A stretch of 64,000 bases of DNA from an uncultured Prevotella sp. (GCA_902497035.1 CABVDL010000003.1:1-64000), one strand, 5' to 3'. Positions 1-9,336 are shown, numbered from the stretch's first letter. Translations and numbers: made by a program. The notes: a model not told the origin generated them from the letters alone.

Positions 1-157
1 TGCGCAATTTTACGCGATAGCGATTTTCGTCATGTACAGGCTTGCCCCATAGGGGGTGGTGCTCTATGAAATGGTTAATTTTTCTTAGCAAGTGACTAAA
101 TTTTCCTTGCCCGAAAGAGGCGTCAAGCCCCGTGCGCAAGGACACGCACCAGACAGA

Positions 158-196
158 AAGCCGCCGGACAGTTGATTTTCAACCATCCGGCGGCTT
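158..196 (-). terminator. Hairpin terminator after tRNA-Gln
   Basis: An 11-bp perfect GC-rich stem (158-168 pairs with 186-196) carries a smaller inner stem (171-175 with 179-183). It lies 8 bases past the 3' end of the tRNA. On the minus strand it is followed by a short, impure T-rich stretch, so it fits a weak intrinsic terminator or a 3' processing boundary. Bases 1-157 show no gene I can support. Confidence 0.55.
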
Positions 197-203
197 CAGC
201 GTG

Positions 204-274
204 TTGGGGTACTCGGACTCGAACCAAGAATGACAGGACCAGAATCTGTAGTGTTACCATTACACCATACCCCA
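204..274 (-). tRNA. tRNA-Gln, anticodon CUG
   Basis: The minus strand folds into a cloverleaf. The 7-bp acceptor stem TGGGGTA pairs with TACCCCA, the discriminator base is A, and the T arm contains GGTTCGAGTCC. The anticodon loop reads TTCTGGT, giving CUG at positions 34-36. The UGGGGUA acceptor stem is the one seen in glutamine tRNAs of other bacteria, including E. coli. The CCA end is not encoded. The base pair closing the anticodon loop is an A-C mismatch. A promoter with both boxes lies upstream at 308-339. Confidence 0.93.
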
Positions 275-307
275 ATGTCTCGCATCCTCTCTTGTGGAAT
301 GCGGGTG

Positions 308-339
308 CAAAGGTACGCCGTTTTTTTGTACCGGCCAAA
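308..339 (-). promoter_or_regulatory. Bacteroidota sigma promoter for tRNA-Gln
   Basis: Read on the minus strand, a -7 box TACCTTTG (308-315) and a -33 TTTG (336-339) are separated by 20 bases, the spacing of the Bacteroides housekeeping sigma promoter. The predicted start lies about 30 bases before the tRNA. Confidence 0.75.
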
Positions 340-455
340 CATTTCAGCGTTTTTTTTCAAAAAAAGTTGTCCATCCCGGTTTTCGGGTTGCGCAAGGCCG
401 TATTCAGCGGTCATTGTCCCTGCCTCTTTTTTTTTACTAATTAATACAAATAAAT

Positions 456-486
456 TTTGCCGTTCCTGCTTTTTGCGCTAACTTTG
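456..486 (+). promoter_or_regulatory. Promoter for rsfS-ftsH-cdsA
   Basis: The -33 TTTG (456-459) and -7 box TAACTTTG (479-486) are spaced by 19 bases. The expected transcript start is near 493, giving a leader of about 23 nt before the rsfS ATG. Confidence 0.78.
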
Positions 487-515
487 TGGAATAATATATG
501 TATATTAATTATTGA

Positions 516-875
516 ATGAAAGCAACAGCAACAGAAAAGTTACTTGAAACGATTAAAGACGGCATCCTTGACAAAAAAGGCGAGAACATTGTAGTCATTG
601 ACCTGCGCCACATCGACGGCGCCATCGCCAGCTATTTCGTCATCTGCCAGGGCAACTCCCCCACCCAGGTTGAGGCCATAGCCGAGTCAGTCGGCGACAA
701 ATGCAGGGACGACGAGGGCGAGAAGCCCGTAGGTGTCAACGGTCTGGGCAACGACCAGTGGGTGGCCATCGACTTCGTCGACATCATGGTGCACATCTTC
801 CAGCCCGAGGCCCGCGCCTTCTACGACCTCGAACACCTTTGGGAGGACGCCAGGATACAGAAGATTGCCGGATAG
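516..875 (+). CDS. rsfS: Ribosomal silencing factor RsfS
   Basis: The 119-residue protein is the usual size for RsfS (also called RsfA, Iojap or DUF143). Family members bind ribosomal protein L14 on the 50S subunit and block joining of 30S and 50S, shutting down translation when nutrients are scarce. Visible family features are the segment with VVIDLRHID followed by SYFVICQGNS, and the central DQWVAIDFVDIMVHIF stretch that ends in YDLEHLW. The ATG at 516 is chosen because the promoter ends just upstream and the N-terminus aligns with the family. It is followed after 48 bp by ftsH in the same direction, as in many Bacteroidota. Confidence 0.95.
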   Translation: MKATATEKLLETIKDGILDKKGENIVVIDLRHIDGAIASYFVICQGNSPTQVEAIAESVGDKCRDDEGEKPVGVNGLGNDQWVAIDFVDIMVHIFQPEARAFYDLEHLWEDARIQKIAG

Positions 876-923
876 GAGCAGCCCGGACAAGCATTTTATC
901 TAAATCATTAACAACTAAGAACA

Positions 924-3095
924 GTGGACAACAGACGATACAATCCCAACAACGACAACCGGCAGCCGAAGATGCCAAGGTTCAACATGAACTGGCTCTA
1001 CATCACTGTGGCTATTGTGTTGGCCATCCTTCTTTTCACGGGCGGCGGCAATTCTATTGTAAAGGGTACGGCATCCAACCGAGAGACCTCGTACAGCGAT
1101 TTTCAGGCCTACGTCAACAAGGGCTATGCCCAGCGCATTGTCATCAACAAAACCGAGAATACACTACAGATGTATATCAAGCCGAAATACATCCGCACCA
1201 TACTCAACATGACACCGCAGCAGACAGGCGCCAACCCCTATGTCACCGTACAGTTCGGCTCTGTCGACGAACTCGAGAAATTCCTCAATGCAGAGCAAAA
1301 GCAGCATAAGTTCGCCGGCTACAGCTACAACAATGAGAAAGGCACTGACTTCTGGAACATTTTCCTCAATCTCTCTCCGCTCATTTTCTTCTTTTTCCTC
1401 TTCTGGATACTCTCCCGCGGCATGGGCAATGCCGGAGGCGGTGGCGGCGTGTTCAGCGTCGGAAAAAGCAAGGCCAAGCTCTATGAGCGGGGCAACGAGA
1501 TGGGCGTCACCTTTAAGGATGTCGCCGGACAGGAAGGCGCCAAGCAGGAGGTGCAGGAAATAGTCGATTTCCTCAAGAACCCGAAGAAATACACCGACTT
1601 AGGCGGCAAAATCCCCAAGGGTGCCCTGCTCATCGGTCCTCCTGGCACGGGCAAGACGCTTCTGGCCAAGGCCGTGGCCGGTGAGGCCGGTGTGCCCTTC
1701 TTCTCGATGAGCGGCTCCGACTTTGTCGAGATGTTCGTCGGCGTGGGTGCCAGCCGTGTGCGTGACGTCTTCGCCCAGGCCAAGCAGAAGGCGCCGTGTA
1801 TCATCTTCATTGATGAGATTGACGCCGTGGGCCGCGCCCGCTCGAAGAGTCCTGCCATGGGCGGCAATGACGAGCGTGAGAACACGCTCAACGCCCTGCT
1901 CACCGAGATGGACGGCTTCGGCACCAACTCGGGCGTCATCGTGCTGGCTGCCACCAACCGCGCCGACATGCTTGACAAGGCCCTGCTGCGCGCCGGACGC
2001 TTCGACCGCCAAATTCACGTTGACCTGCCCGACCTGGCCGAGCGCAAGGCCATCTTCATGGTTCACCTCAAGCCGCTTAAGACCGACAAGAGCCTCGATG
2101 TCGACTATCTGGCGCGCCAGACCCCAGGCTTCTCAGGCGCCGACATCGCCAACGTGTGCAACGAGGCCGCGCTCATCGCAGCCCGCCACAACAAGAAATT
2201 TGTCACCAAGCAGGACTTCCTCGACGCCGTTGACCGTATCATCGGCGGACTGGAGAAAAAGACCAAGGTGATGACCTCCGACGAGAAACGGTCCATAGCC
2301 ATACACGAGGCCGGCCACGCCACCGTGAGCTGGTTCTGCAAGTTTGCCAATCCGTTGGTCAAGGTCACCATCGTGCCGCGCGGCCAGGCCTTAGGCGCCG
2401 CATGGTACCTGCCCGAGGAGCGCGTCATCACGACCAAGAGCGAGGAGCTTGACGAGATTTGCGCCCTGCTGGGAGGCCGCGCTGCCGAGGATCTCTTTGT
2501 CGGCGCCATCTCGACCGGCGCCATGAACGACCTGGAACGCTCCACCAAGGCTGCCTTCGGCATGGTGGCCTATACCGGCATGAGTGACCGCCTGCCCAAC
2601 ATCTGCTATTACAACAATCAGGAATACCAGTTCCAGCGTCCCTACAGCGAGACCACCGCGAAGATTATCGACGACGAGGTGCTGAAGATCATCAACGAGC
2701 AGTACGACCGTGCCAAGCAAATCCTCACCGAGCATAAGGAAGGACACCAACGCCTCGCCCAACTGCTCTTCGAGAAAGAGGTGATCTATGCCGAGGACGT
2801 GGAGAAAATTTTCGGCAAGCGTCCTTGGGAGAGCCGTACCGAGGAACTGATGAAGGAAAACGACAGACTCGAAGCCGAAAAGGCCGCCAAGGAAAAGGCT
2901 GAGGAGCCGAAGCTGGAGGACATGCCCGAGGCCGTGAGGCAGGCTCAGGCTGAATACAACAAATCAGTAGCCGGGAAAGAAAACACCGGCAACGAAGCTG
3001 CCGACGGGAGTGCCGACAAGAAGCCTGCCGACAAGAAAGCCGCAGACGAAGCTGCCGCACCGAAGAACGGCGACGACGCACAGCCTCAGCTTTGA
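924..3095 (+). CDS. ftsH: ATP-dependent zinc metalloprotease FtsH
   Basis: Inner-membrane AAA+ protease that extracts and degrades misfolded membrane proteins and short-lived regulators. The 723-residue product has a first membrane span near residues 23-41, a periplasmic domain, a second span near 150-164, a glycine-rich linker, Walker A GPPGTGKT (238-245), Walker B FIDEID (295-300), the arginine-finger region RAGRFDRQ (356-363) and the zinc site HEAGH (461-465). The last 80 or so residues are charged and rich in Ala, Lys and Glu, a species-specific tail. The start codon is GTG. No in-frame ATG precedes the conserved N-terminus, and the next ATG codons would remove the basic region before the first span. 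Likely co-transcribed with rsfS and cdsA. Confidence 0.97.
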   Translation: MDNRRYNPNNDNRQPKMPRFNMNWLYITVAIVLAILLFTGGGNSIVKGTASNRETSYSDFQAYVNKGYAQRIVINKTENTLQMYIKPKYIRTILNMTPQQTGANPYVTVQFGSVDELEKFLNAEQKQHKFAGYSYNNEKGTDFWNIFLNLSPLIFFFFLFWILSRGMGNAGGGGGVFSVGKSKAKLYERGNEMGVTFKDVAGQEGAKQEVQEIVDFLKNPKKYTDLGGKIPKGALLIGPPGTGKTLLAKAVAGEAGVPFFSMSGSDFVEMFVGVGASRVRDVFAQAKQKAPCIIFIDEIDAVGRARSKSPAMGGNDERENTLNALLTEMDGFGTNSGVIVLAATNRADMLDKALLRAGRFDRQIHVDLPDLAERKAIFMVHLKPLKTDKSLDVDYLARQTPGFSGADIANVCNEAALIAARHNKKFVTKQDFLDAVDRIIGGLEKKTKVMTSDEKRSIAIHEAGHATVSWFCKFANPLVKVTIVPRGQALGAAWYLPEERVITTKSEELDEICALLGGRAAEDLFVGAISTGAMNDLERSTKAAFGMVAYTGMSDRLPNICYYNNQEYQFQRPYSETTAKIIDDEVLKIINEQYDRAKQILTEHKEGHQRLAQLLFEKEVIYAEDVEKIFGKRPWESRTEELMKENDRLEAEKAAKEKAEEPKLEDMPEAVRQAQAEYNKSVAGKENTGNEAADGSADKKPADKKAADEAAAPKNGDDAQPQL

Positions 3096-3118
3096 CAGTC
3101 ATTATTAATAACATCTCT

Positions 3119-3982
3119 ATGACAAGCAAGCAAAAAAATCTCATTGTCCGCACCATCACGGGTGTCCTGTTCGTCGCCATCATGGTGTCGGGTTTTCTCA
3201 ACGCCATGGCAATGATGGTGCTGTTCTGCATCATTACCGGCCTCACAATGTGGGAATATACTGGACTGGTCAACGGCCAGGTGGCCGGCGCCACGGTCAA
3301 CCGCTTCATCTCAACCGTCGGCGGTGTCTATTTCTTCATTGCGGCGGGAGCCTGGGCATCGGGCATCGTCACGGGCTTTGCCGTGCTGGTGCCCTACATC
3401 CTGACCGTCGTCTATCTGCTCATCAGCGAGCTTTACACGAAGAGCAACAACGCCGTGGCCGACTGGGCCTATACCATGCTCGGCCAACTGTATATCGCCA
3501 TGCCGCTGGCACTCATCAACATCCTTGCCTTCCCCTATCAGGACCCGCAGAGCTACGACATCTTCCTGCCACTGAGTGTCTTCATTCTTCTCTGGTGCAA
3601 TGATGCAGGCGCCTACTGCGTCGGCTCGCTCATCGGCCGGCACAAGCTTTTTCCCCGCATCTCACCGGGCAAGACCTGGGAGGGCAGTATCGGCGGCGGC
3701 GTGTTAGCCGTCATCGCAGCCGCCATCATCGGCTACCTGGTCAACAGCGGCGACGAGGGACACCTTCTCAACACTTGGCAATGGCTCGGCCTGGCCGTGG
3801 TGGTGGTGGTGTTCGGCACCTGGGGCGACCTTGTCGAGAGCCTGTTCAAGCGTACCCTTGGCATCAAGGATAGCGGCAACATCCTCCCGGGGCACGGTGG
3901 CATGATGGACCGCTTTGACTCGTCGCTGATGGCTATTCCAGCAGCCGTGATTTATCTGTACGCACTGCAACTATTTGCATGA
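3119..3982 (+). CDS. cdsA: Phosphatidate cytidylyltransferase CdsA
   Basis: Makes CDP-diacylglycerol from phosphatidic acid and CTP, the precursor of all phospholipids, in the inner membrane. The protein of about 287 residues has at least seven hydrophobic spans. It ends with the family signature: KRTLGIKDSG followed by LPGHGGMMDRFDS, with the conserved Asp, Gly and His residues in place. The reading frame is open back to a TTG at 3092 inside the ftsH stop, but the ATG at 3119 gives the normal N-terminus (MTSKQKN), so I use it. The last 50 bases overlap, tail to tail, the 3' end of the helicase gene on the minus strand. Confidence 0.95.
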   Translation: MTSKQKNLIVRTITGVLFVAIMVSGFLNAMAMMVLFCIITGLTMWEYTGLVNGQVAGATVNRFISTVGGVYFFIAAGAWASGIVTGFAVLVPYILTVVYLLISELYTKSNNAVADWAYTMLGQLYIAMPLALINILAFPYQDPQSYDIFLPLSVFILLWCNDAGAYCVGSLIGRHKLFPRISPGKTWEGSIGGGVLAVIAAAIIGYLVNSGDEGHLLNTWQWLGLAVVVVVFGTWGDLVESLFKRTLGIKDSGNILPGHGGMMDRFDSSLMAIPAAVIYLYALQLFA

Positions 3983-6233
3983 CGCGCTGGCGCATGCCCT
4001 CAATATCGAGTACACCATAAGCAAAACCCTTACGGGTCAACTCCAAAGGAAGCCGGTCGTCGTATTTGTCGAAGACCGGCTTTTCCTTTGGATAAAGCAG
4101 TGTCATCGGGTCAATGGGCTTGCTGATTTCCGCACGTATCACCTCCAGCAGCCGATCGAGACTGGTCTGCAGGGTAAACTGCATCCAATAGGGCCGGTTG
4201 GAGTCGAAGCCCTTCATGCCCACCTGCGGCCCGCACTTGAGTCTCAGGAAACGCTCTAAGGCCAAAAAGGCGTAGCTGCCCAGCCAGGGGAACAGCGCAT
4301 ACATGTTGCCTCCCAGCGGGATAATCCACTTCACGCCCAGTCCCGAATGCAGCGCGGCATCCTGAGCCTGGGCCAGCCGCAGACGGGCCTGCGGCAGGAG
4401 GTAAGCATAGCGGGCCACACGCTCCTCGGGTGACTGGTCGCCCGCAAAGCCCTCAAGCAGCAGGCGACGCATGCGCTCGAGGATGTGCGTATGGATGTCG
4501 CCCGGCTCGTCGCCGAAATAGGCCGGGATGATGCCCTTTACGGGATGGCAATAGACTACATGGCGCTTGATGTCCACCTCCTCGACCACCCACACGCGGC
4601 CCGCAATGGCTATCTTGTCGTTGACTGGTGGCGGCTTGACGATGGTGCCGAGCTCCTGCGACTCACAGCGCACCGTATACTCCTCGTTTTCCTGGAATAC
4701 CGCATAGAACTTGAAGTTGTTCACCTCACGCTCTCCGGCTATGCCGACGATGAGTCCGCCGCGCTCTGTGCGCTCCACATGGTCAGTCTTGAGCAGATGG
4801 CGCAACAGCATGCGGAAGTCATCCTGCGTGACATTGCGGAAATAGCTCAGCGTCAGCACGCGCGACGCCAGTTCGGCCGGCATCATCTCACCGCCCGAGG
4901 CCAGCGTGGCCATGGTCTGGTGATAGAGCAGACTGTAGGGCAGCCGGCCCGTGCGCGGCGGCTCTACCCATTTCTCCTCCAGATAGAGCTGCACCAGGGC
5001 TATACCCTGCAACAGTTTCCAGGGAATAGTCTCGGGCAGCAGCGCGCGGGCCTCGGCCGGGTCTTCCCTGATGACAAACCACATCTCCGACGGCGCGCCG
5101 CGGCGGCCCGTGCGTCCCATGCGCTGGAGGAACGACGACACGGTATAGGGGGCGTCAATCTGGAACGCGCGCTCCAACCGTCCGATGTCAATACCCAGCT
5201 CAAGGGTAGAGGTTGTGCATACCGTCACAAGGCTGTCGTCACGCTTGATTATCTCCTCGGCGCTCTCGCGATACGCTGTCGACAGGTTGCCATGGTGGAT
5301 GAGGAAGCGGTCAGGCTCATGCCTGGCCTCGCAGTATTGCCGCAGCGTCGAGGTCACGGCCTCGCACTCCTCACGGGAGTTGGAGAACACGAGACATTTA
5401 TGGCCGCGCGTGTTGTCGAAGATATAGCGCAGGGCCGGGTCGGCCATGCGCAATGGGTCGTCGGGGCCAGTGCTCTGCGGGTCGGGCAGTTCCTTGCGTC
5501 CCTCCTTGCGGGCCTGCACGGTGTGGTCGGGCTGGATGGTGAAGAAATGCTCCATCGACAGGCGCCATTTTGCCTTGGCCGACTCCACCCGCGGGATGAC
5601 CGTGCCGCGCCCGGTGCCTGCCGAGAGATAGCGCGCCACCATGTCAGGCTCACCGATGGTGGCCGACAGACCGATGCGGCGGGGGTTGACACCGGCCAGG
5701 CGGCAGAGGCGCTCAATGAGGCAGAGCGTCTGGCCTCCGCGGTCTCCCCGAAGAAAGGAGTGTATCTCGTCGATGACGATAAAGCGGAGGTCGCCGAACA
5801 GATGAGGTATCTCCGAATGGCGGTGCAGCAGCATGGCCTCAAGGCTCTCAGGCGTAATCTGCAGAATGCCAGAGGGATGCTTGAGCAGTTTCTTCTTCTG
5901 TGACTGCGCCACATCGCCGTGCCAGTGCCACACGGCGATGCCGCTCTCGTCACAGATGTCGTTGAGACGTACAAACTGGTCGTTGATGAGGGCTTTCAGG
6001 GGTGCGATGTAGAGGCAGCCTACCGAGGCCGGCGGCTGTTCCTGCATGAGCGTGATGATGGGGAAAAAGGCGGCCTCCGTCTTGCCCGACGCCGTCGATG
6101 CCGAGAGCAGCACGTTGGCGTCGGTCTTGAAGATGGCATCGCCTGCCGCGGCCTGTATGCCGCGGAGCGAGGTCCAGCCGTTCTCATAGATATAGTGCTG
6201 AATGAGTGGGGAGTAACGGGAAAAGACGTTCAT
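3933..6233 (-). CDS. Lhr/BrxHI-like DEIH-box superfamily 2 helicase
   Basis: The 766-residue protein is a predicted ATP-driven nucleic-acid helicase. Visible motifs are a Q-like region RGIQ (24-27), motif I TASGKTEA (47-54), motif Ia APLKAL, motif II DEIH (155-158), motif III SAT (190-192), a C-lobe segment CTTSTLELGIDIG, and motif VI QRMGRTGRRG. About 300 residues after the helicase core are poorly conserved and carry no motif I recognise. Lhr-type helicases of this size include BrxHI of type 2 BREX loci. It is the third gene of a minus-strand operon with a BrxD-like ATPase and a TerB-domain protein, separated from the ATPase by a 9-bp tandem repeat. The function is inferred from domains. 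It is not a RecQ or RecG, because their extra domains are absent. Confidence 0.85.
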   Translation of the reverse strand: MNVFSRYSPLIQHYIYENGWTSLRGIQAAAGDAIFKTDANVLLSASTASGKTEAAFFPIITLMQEQPPASVGCLYIAPLKALINDQFVRLNDICDESGIAVWHWHGDVAQSQKKKLLKHPSGILQITPESLEAMLLHRHSEIPHLFGDLRFIVIDEIHSFLRGDRGGQTLCLIERLCRLAGVNPRRIGLSATIGEPDMVARYLSAGTGRGTVIPRVESAKAKWRLSMEHFFTIQPDHTVQARKEGRKELPDPQSTGPDDPLRMADPALRYIFDNTRGHKCLVFSNSREECEAVTSTLRQYCEARHEPDRFLIHHGNLSTAYRESAEEIIKRDDSLVTVCTTSTLELGIDIGRLERAFQIDAPYTVSSFLQRMGRTGRRGAPSEMWFVIREDPAEARALLPETIPWKLLQGIALVQLYLEEKWVEPPRTGRLPYSLLYHQTMATLASGGEMMPAELASRVLTLSYFRNVTQDDFRMLLRHLLKTDHVERTERGGLIVGIAGEREVNNFKFYAVFQENEEYTVRCESQELGTIVKPPPVNDKIAIAGRVWVVEEVDIKRHVVYCHPVKGIIPAYFGDEPGDIHTHILERMRRLLLEGFAGDQSPEERVARYAYLLPQARLRLAQAQDAALHSGLGVKWIIPLGGNMYALFPWLGSYAFLALERFLRLKCGPQVGMKGFDSNRPYWMQFTLQTSLDRLLEVIRAEISKPIDPMTLLYPKEKPVFDKYDDRLPLELTRKGFAYGVLDIEGMRQRVMQIVAVRTDKSRLLE

Positions 6234-6254
6234 AGTAGGGGAAGATAGAGACTA

Positions 6255-6353
6255 GGGACTATAGAAGCTATTGAAGCTATTGAAGCTATAGAAGCTATAG
6301 AAACTATAGAAACTATAGAAACTATAGAGACTATAGAAACTATAGAGACTAAA
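6255..6353. repeat. Tandem 9-bp repeat between ATPase and helicase genes
   Basis: Eleven imperfect copies of a 9-bp unit (consensus GAAACTATA / GAAGCTATT on the plus strand) run without interruption. The last unit contains the stop codon of the ATPase gene (6349-6351), and the array ends 21 bp before the helicase ATG. In the ATPase frame every copy supplies another TAG, so readthrough is blocked. Copy-number change would alter only the ATPase-helicase spacing, in steps of 9. Confidence 0.9.
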
Positions 6354-7680
6354 TGCTGAACTCGGCAAAGCGGGGGTCAGTGGCAGCACCGGCCTGCTGC
6401 TCCAGCGAGGGCTTGGCATAGCTGAAGGCATCTGACTGGAGGAGCGCGCGGAGGTCGACCGACGGATTCTGGTAGAGAATATCGAGCAGCTCGATGAAGT
6501 CGCGGATGACCTCGCGCGGCGTGATGTGCTCATCGGCGCCGATGCGGCCGTATTCTATCTTGATGAAGTCGGCCAGACCGTTGTCGTCAATCGTACGCTG
6601 GTAGCCGTAGAGTGAGGCATGGATGTCGGCAAGTTTCTCCGTAAGTACGAGCATTTCCTCAGAGGTGAGCGGCTGTAGGCGCAGCACCGGCCCCATCAGG
6701 TCTTGCATGCCCTGCGACTGGGCGAACTTACCTTCCTGCAGGCGTGAGCGAAGCGCCTCATAACTGTAGATGCCGCGGTGGCGGTCTTCGACGCATTGCG
6801 GCGTCCCGCTCATCACCATGCCGATGTATTGTGCCTTGCCCTGAAGGGCATCGTTATACATTGTGAGCATCTTCTCGTAGTTGTATTGCCGCGAGATACT
6901 GTTGGGTATCTTGTAAAGGTTCACCAGCTCGTCGATGAAAACAATCAGCCCCTCGTAGCCCGCCTGTCTGAAGAAGTAGGCTAGGAGCTTGAGATAGTCG
7001 TACCAGTCGTCGTCACTGATGATCACCGTCACGCCCAATTCCTGCCGTGCCTCCGTCTTGGTGGCATACTCACCTCGAAACCATTTCATCACCTTGCCTT
7101 TCAGTTCGTCGTCGCCCTCAGTGAAAGCCCTGTAGTAGAGCGAGAGCAGACGTGCGAAGTCGAAACCGTGAACCAGGTTCTGCATCGACCTTATGACGCT
7201 CATGATGCGCTGCTCCACGGCCTGGGCAAAGCCGCTGTCGTCGAGGCTCATGCCCGTGGCGGTCGCGGTATCTGCCTGCACGTTACCAATCCATCGGTCG
7301 AGGACAAGCGTCAGCGCGCCCCCCTCCGGCTTCGACTTCACGCTGAGGTTGCGCATCAGCTCGCGGTAGGTAGCCAGTCCCTGCCCCTGATTGCCCTGCA
7401 GGCGGCGCTCCGGCGAGAGGTCGGCATCGGCCACAATGAAGTTGCGGTCCATCACATGGTTGCGGATGGTCTGCAGGAGAAACGACTTGCCGCTGCCGTA
7501 TTTGCCCACGATAAAGCGGAACGACGCGCCGCCGTTGGCTACGATACCAACATCGTGAAGCAGGGCCTCCACCTCACGCCGACGGCCTACGGCAATGTAA
7601 GGCAGGCCTATACGCGGCACGACGCCGCCTTTTAGCGAATTGATTATAGTCTGTGCTATGCGTTTGGGTATCTTTATCAT
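6349..7680 (-). CDS. BrxD-like P-loop ATPase (BREX ATP-binding domain, DUF2791 type)
   Basis: The 443-residue protein resembles the ATP-binding proteins annotated as BrxD in type 2 BREX loci. It starts with IPKRIAQTIINSLKGGVVP, the typical N-terminus. Walker A GKYGSGKS is at 59-66, Walker B GLIVFIDE at about 244-251 and a sensor-like MSGTPQ at about 290-295. There is no signal peptide or membrane span. The ATG overlaps the TGA of the upstream TerB-domain gene (ATGA), so the two are probably translationally coupled. A helicase follows after the 9-bp repeat. None of the other BREX genes (methylase pglX, phosphatase-like pglZ, brxA/B) is present in the window. Family assignment is from motif recognition; the role in this operon is inferred. 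Confidence 0.82.
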   Translation of the reverse strand: MIKIPKRIAQTIINSLKGGVVPRIGLPYIAVGRRREVEALLHDVGIVANGGASFRFIVGKYGSGKSFLLQTIRNHVMDRNFIVADADLSPERRLQGNQGQGLATYRELMRNLSVKSKPEGGALTLVLDRWIGNVQADTATATGMSLDDSGFAQAVEQRIMSVIRSMQNLVHGFDFARLLSLYYRAFTEGDDELKGKVMKWFRGEYATKTEARQELGVTVIISDDDWYDYLKLLAYFFRQAGYEGLIVFIDELVNLYKIPNSISRQYNYEKMLTMYNDALQGKAQYIGMVMSGTPQCVEDRHRGIYSYEALRSRLQEGKFAQSQGMQDLMGPVLRLQPLTSEEMLVLTEKLADIHASLYGYQRTIDDNGLADFIKIEYGRIGADEHITPREVIRDFIELLDILYQNPSVDLRALLQSDAFSYAKPSLEQQAGAATDPRFAEFSI

Positions 7681-9317
7681 TTGTTCAATTCATTTTCTAC
7701 ATCTTCCAAATAGTCTTCTATCAGCTTCGGACCTTCGCCATCATCCTCTATCAGCACATCGCCCAGCCAGTCCATCGCCTTGCTGTTGACCCCATCCACC
7801 ATCACGCCCAACGGCGTATGGAAGCTGCGGAGACAGGCCTGCCAGTCGCCACCTTTGAGCAGCAACCTGAGAAATGCCTGCTCCTCTGAGGTAAACAGGC
7901 TGGCTGCCGCTTGTTCCTTTTCAGGCCGGCCGGGAACGGCTGTGGGCACCGACGGGGCTGTCGGCTCCTTAGCCACCGTCGTTTCCAGTGGCTCTGGCGA
8001 CACCGCTGTGGAGACTGATGCCGTCTCCTCACGGTCCTCGTCGGTGAGAAGGGCATCGCGCACGGCGGCGGCATCGGTGCGTATGCGGTCGAGCTTGGAA
8101 AAGTCGACCGTTACCTTCGGACGCTGTGCCTCGGCACGCTCCGCCAACCAGTCGTTGATAACCTGCTGGATGGCCTCCTGCAGTTCCTTGTCCATTGGCT
8201 TGGGCGCAATCTTCGGCGACACACGCAATGACAGCCGCAAGCGGCGGTCGGTCTCACGCAGGATGGCACCGAGGGGACCGCCGCGGTGGTTGGACAACCG
8301 TTGAGAGTACATTGTCTCGGTCCATATTCCGCTTTGGCAAACGTACTTGCGGCGCAGGCTGATGGCCACTTCCCGCTCACGCACGGGTGCGGGGTCATAG
8401 AATATGGCGGCCTCAAACATTGGATGCGCCACCTGCCTTCGCATGCCCATGCAGAGCGTCTCAAGGCGATGATGGGTGATTTTCTCCAACAGTCCGGCCA
8501 CACCACGTATCACCCGCGGCACGACAGCCTCCACGGCCTCGCGCTGTTTCTTGTAGAGCGCACCGCCCAAGAGATTGTAGGCCGACAGCGACGTCACCGT
8601 CTGAAACAGCAGCTGGTCGGGTACCGTGTTGCGGTTGACCAGCACCAAAGCCTCGGCATCCTCCTGTCGTTCGGCGTCAAACTGCTCTGCGATGTGGCCG
8701 GTGAGGTTGTTATAGACCACGAAATCGCGCGACCACAACCTGAGATAGCGGCTCAGGCTCGGCTCTGTGGTATAGTTGGCCCGCAGCTCCTGAAGCAGTT
8801 CATAGGCCTCCTCGGCATTGTTGCAGCCGATTTTCATCAGCAGCTCATACACATAGACGAAGAGATAAGACAGCGGCACATCAGGATATTTGCCCTGCCT
8901 CAGCAGGTGGCGCACGGTGAAGTAGCTGCGCAGCTGCGCCACGGTCATGCTGTGGTAAGTGGGGAAATAGCAGTGGAACGGCACGATGGGCGCATGGTCG
9001 GCATAGTCGGCCATCAGCTTGGCCTCGTTGTAGAACGCGCGGTTCTGCGTAAACGTCCAGTGGTCGCGCGTCATCATGGCCTGCAACTGCATCAGGGGTT
9101 CCGGCACCTGGCCGACGCTCTCTGTCATGCCGCCGTGAGTCTCGCTCCCGCCTTGAGGGACCACGCCGCCGCTGCTGCCGGCAGGCCACGCCGGACGCCC
9201 GGGCAACTGCTCTGGGGCCACGTAGTCCCAGCTGCCGCCACCTGCCCTACCGCTGAAGCTGTCGCTGTCGGGAAAGAGCGGTGTGTCACCGTAGGCTGTC
9301 TTGAAATCGTCGTCCAT
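7677..9317 (-). CDS. TerB-N / TerB-C domain protein
   Basis: A 546-residue cytoplasmic protein and first gene of the operon. After a low-complexity N-terminus (about 70 residues, rich in Gly, Ser and Pro), residues about 75-270 match the TerB-N pattern: W-x-F-x(6)-FYNEAKLMADY, then CYFPTYHSMTVAQLRSYF, then LSYLFVYVYELLMKIG. The C-terminal 130 residues (EEQAFLRLLLKGG and onward to the acidic end) fit a TerB-C-like domain. TerB-type domains are known from tellurite-resistance-linked stress loci, and their biochemical role is unclear. The frame stays open to 9824, but that would run through the riboswitch and btuB of the opposite strand. The ATG at 9317 has a -7 box 20 bases upstream and is preferred. 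Confidence 0.8.
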   Translation of the reverse strand: MDDDFKTAYGDTPLFPDSDSFSGRAGGGSWDYVAPEQLPGRPAWPAGSSGGVVPQGGSETHGGMTESVGQVPEPLMQLQAMMTRDHWTFTQNRAFYNEAKLMADYADHAPIVPFHCYFPTYHSMTVAQLRSYFTVRHLLRQGKYPDVPLSYLFVYVYELLMKIGCNNAEEAYELLQELRANYTTEPSLSRYLRLWSRDFVVYNNLTGHIAEQFDAERQEDAEALVLVNRNTVPDQLLFQTVTSLSAYNLLGGALYKKQREAVEAVVPRVIRGVAGLLEKITHHRLETLCMGMRRQVAHPMFEAAIFYDPAPVREREVAISLRRKYVCQSGIWTETMYSQRLSNHRGGPLGAILRETDRRLRLSLRVSPKIAPKPMDKELQEAIQQVINDWLAERAEAQRPKVTVDFSKLDRIRTDAAAVRDALLTDEDREETASVSTAVSPEPLETTVAKEPTAPSVPTAVPGRPEKEQAAASLFTSEEQAFLRLLLKGGDWQACLRSFHTPLGVMVDGVNSKAMDWLGDVLIEDDGEGPKLIEDYLEDVENELNK

Positions 9318-9336
9318 CAATGCTGTTTTTAAGTTA

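Noticed and set aside
4485..5903. 472-residue plus-strand reading frame
   Set aside because: It is the antisense shadow of the helicase gene, caused by high GC content; its translation shows no domain.
3933..9317. Complete BREX system
   Set aside because: No methylase, PglZ-type, BrxA/BrxB or PglW/PglY genes are present. Flanking genes are cdsA and the B12 operon.
8286..9332. 348-residue plus-strand reading frame
   Set aside because: It lies opposite the TerB-domain gene and has biased His/Leu/Val composition with no recognisable domain.
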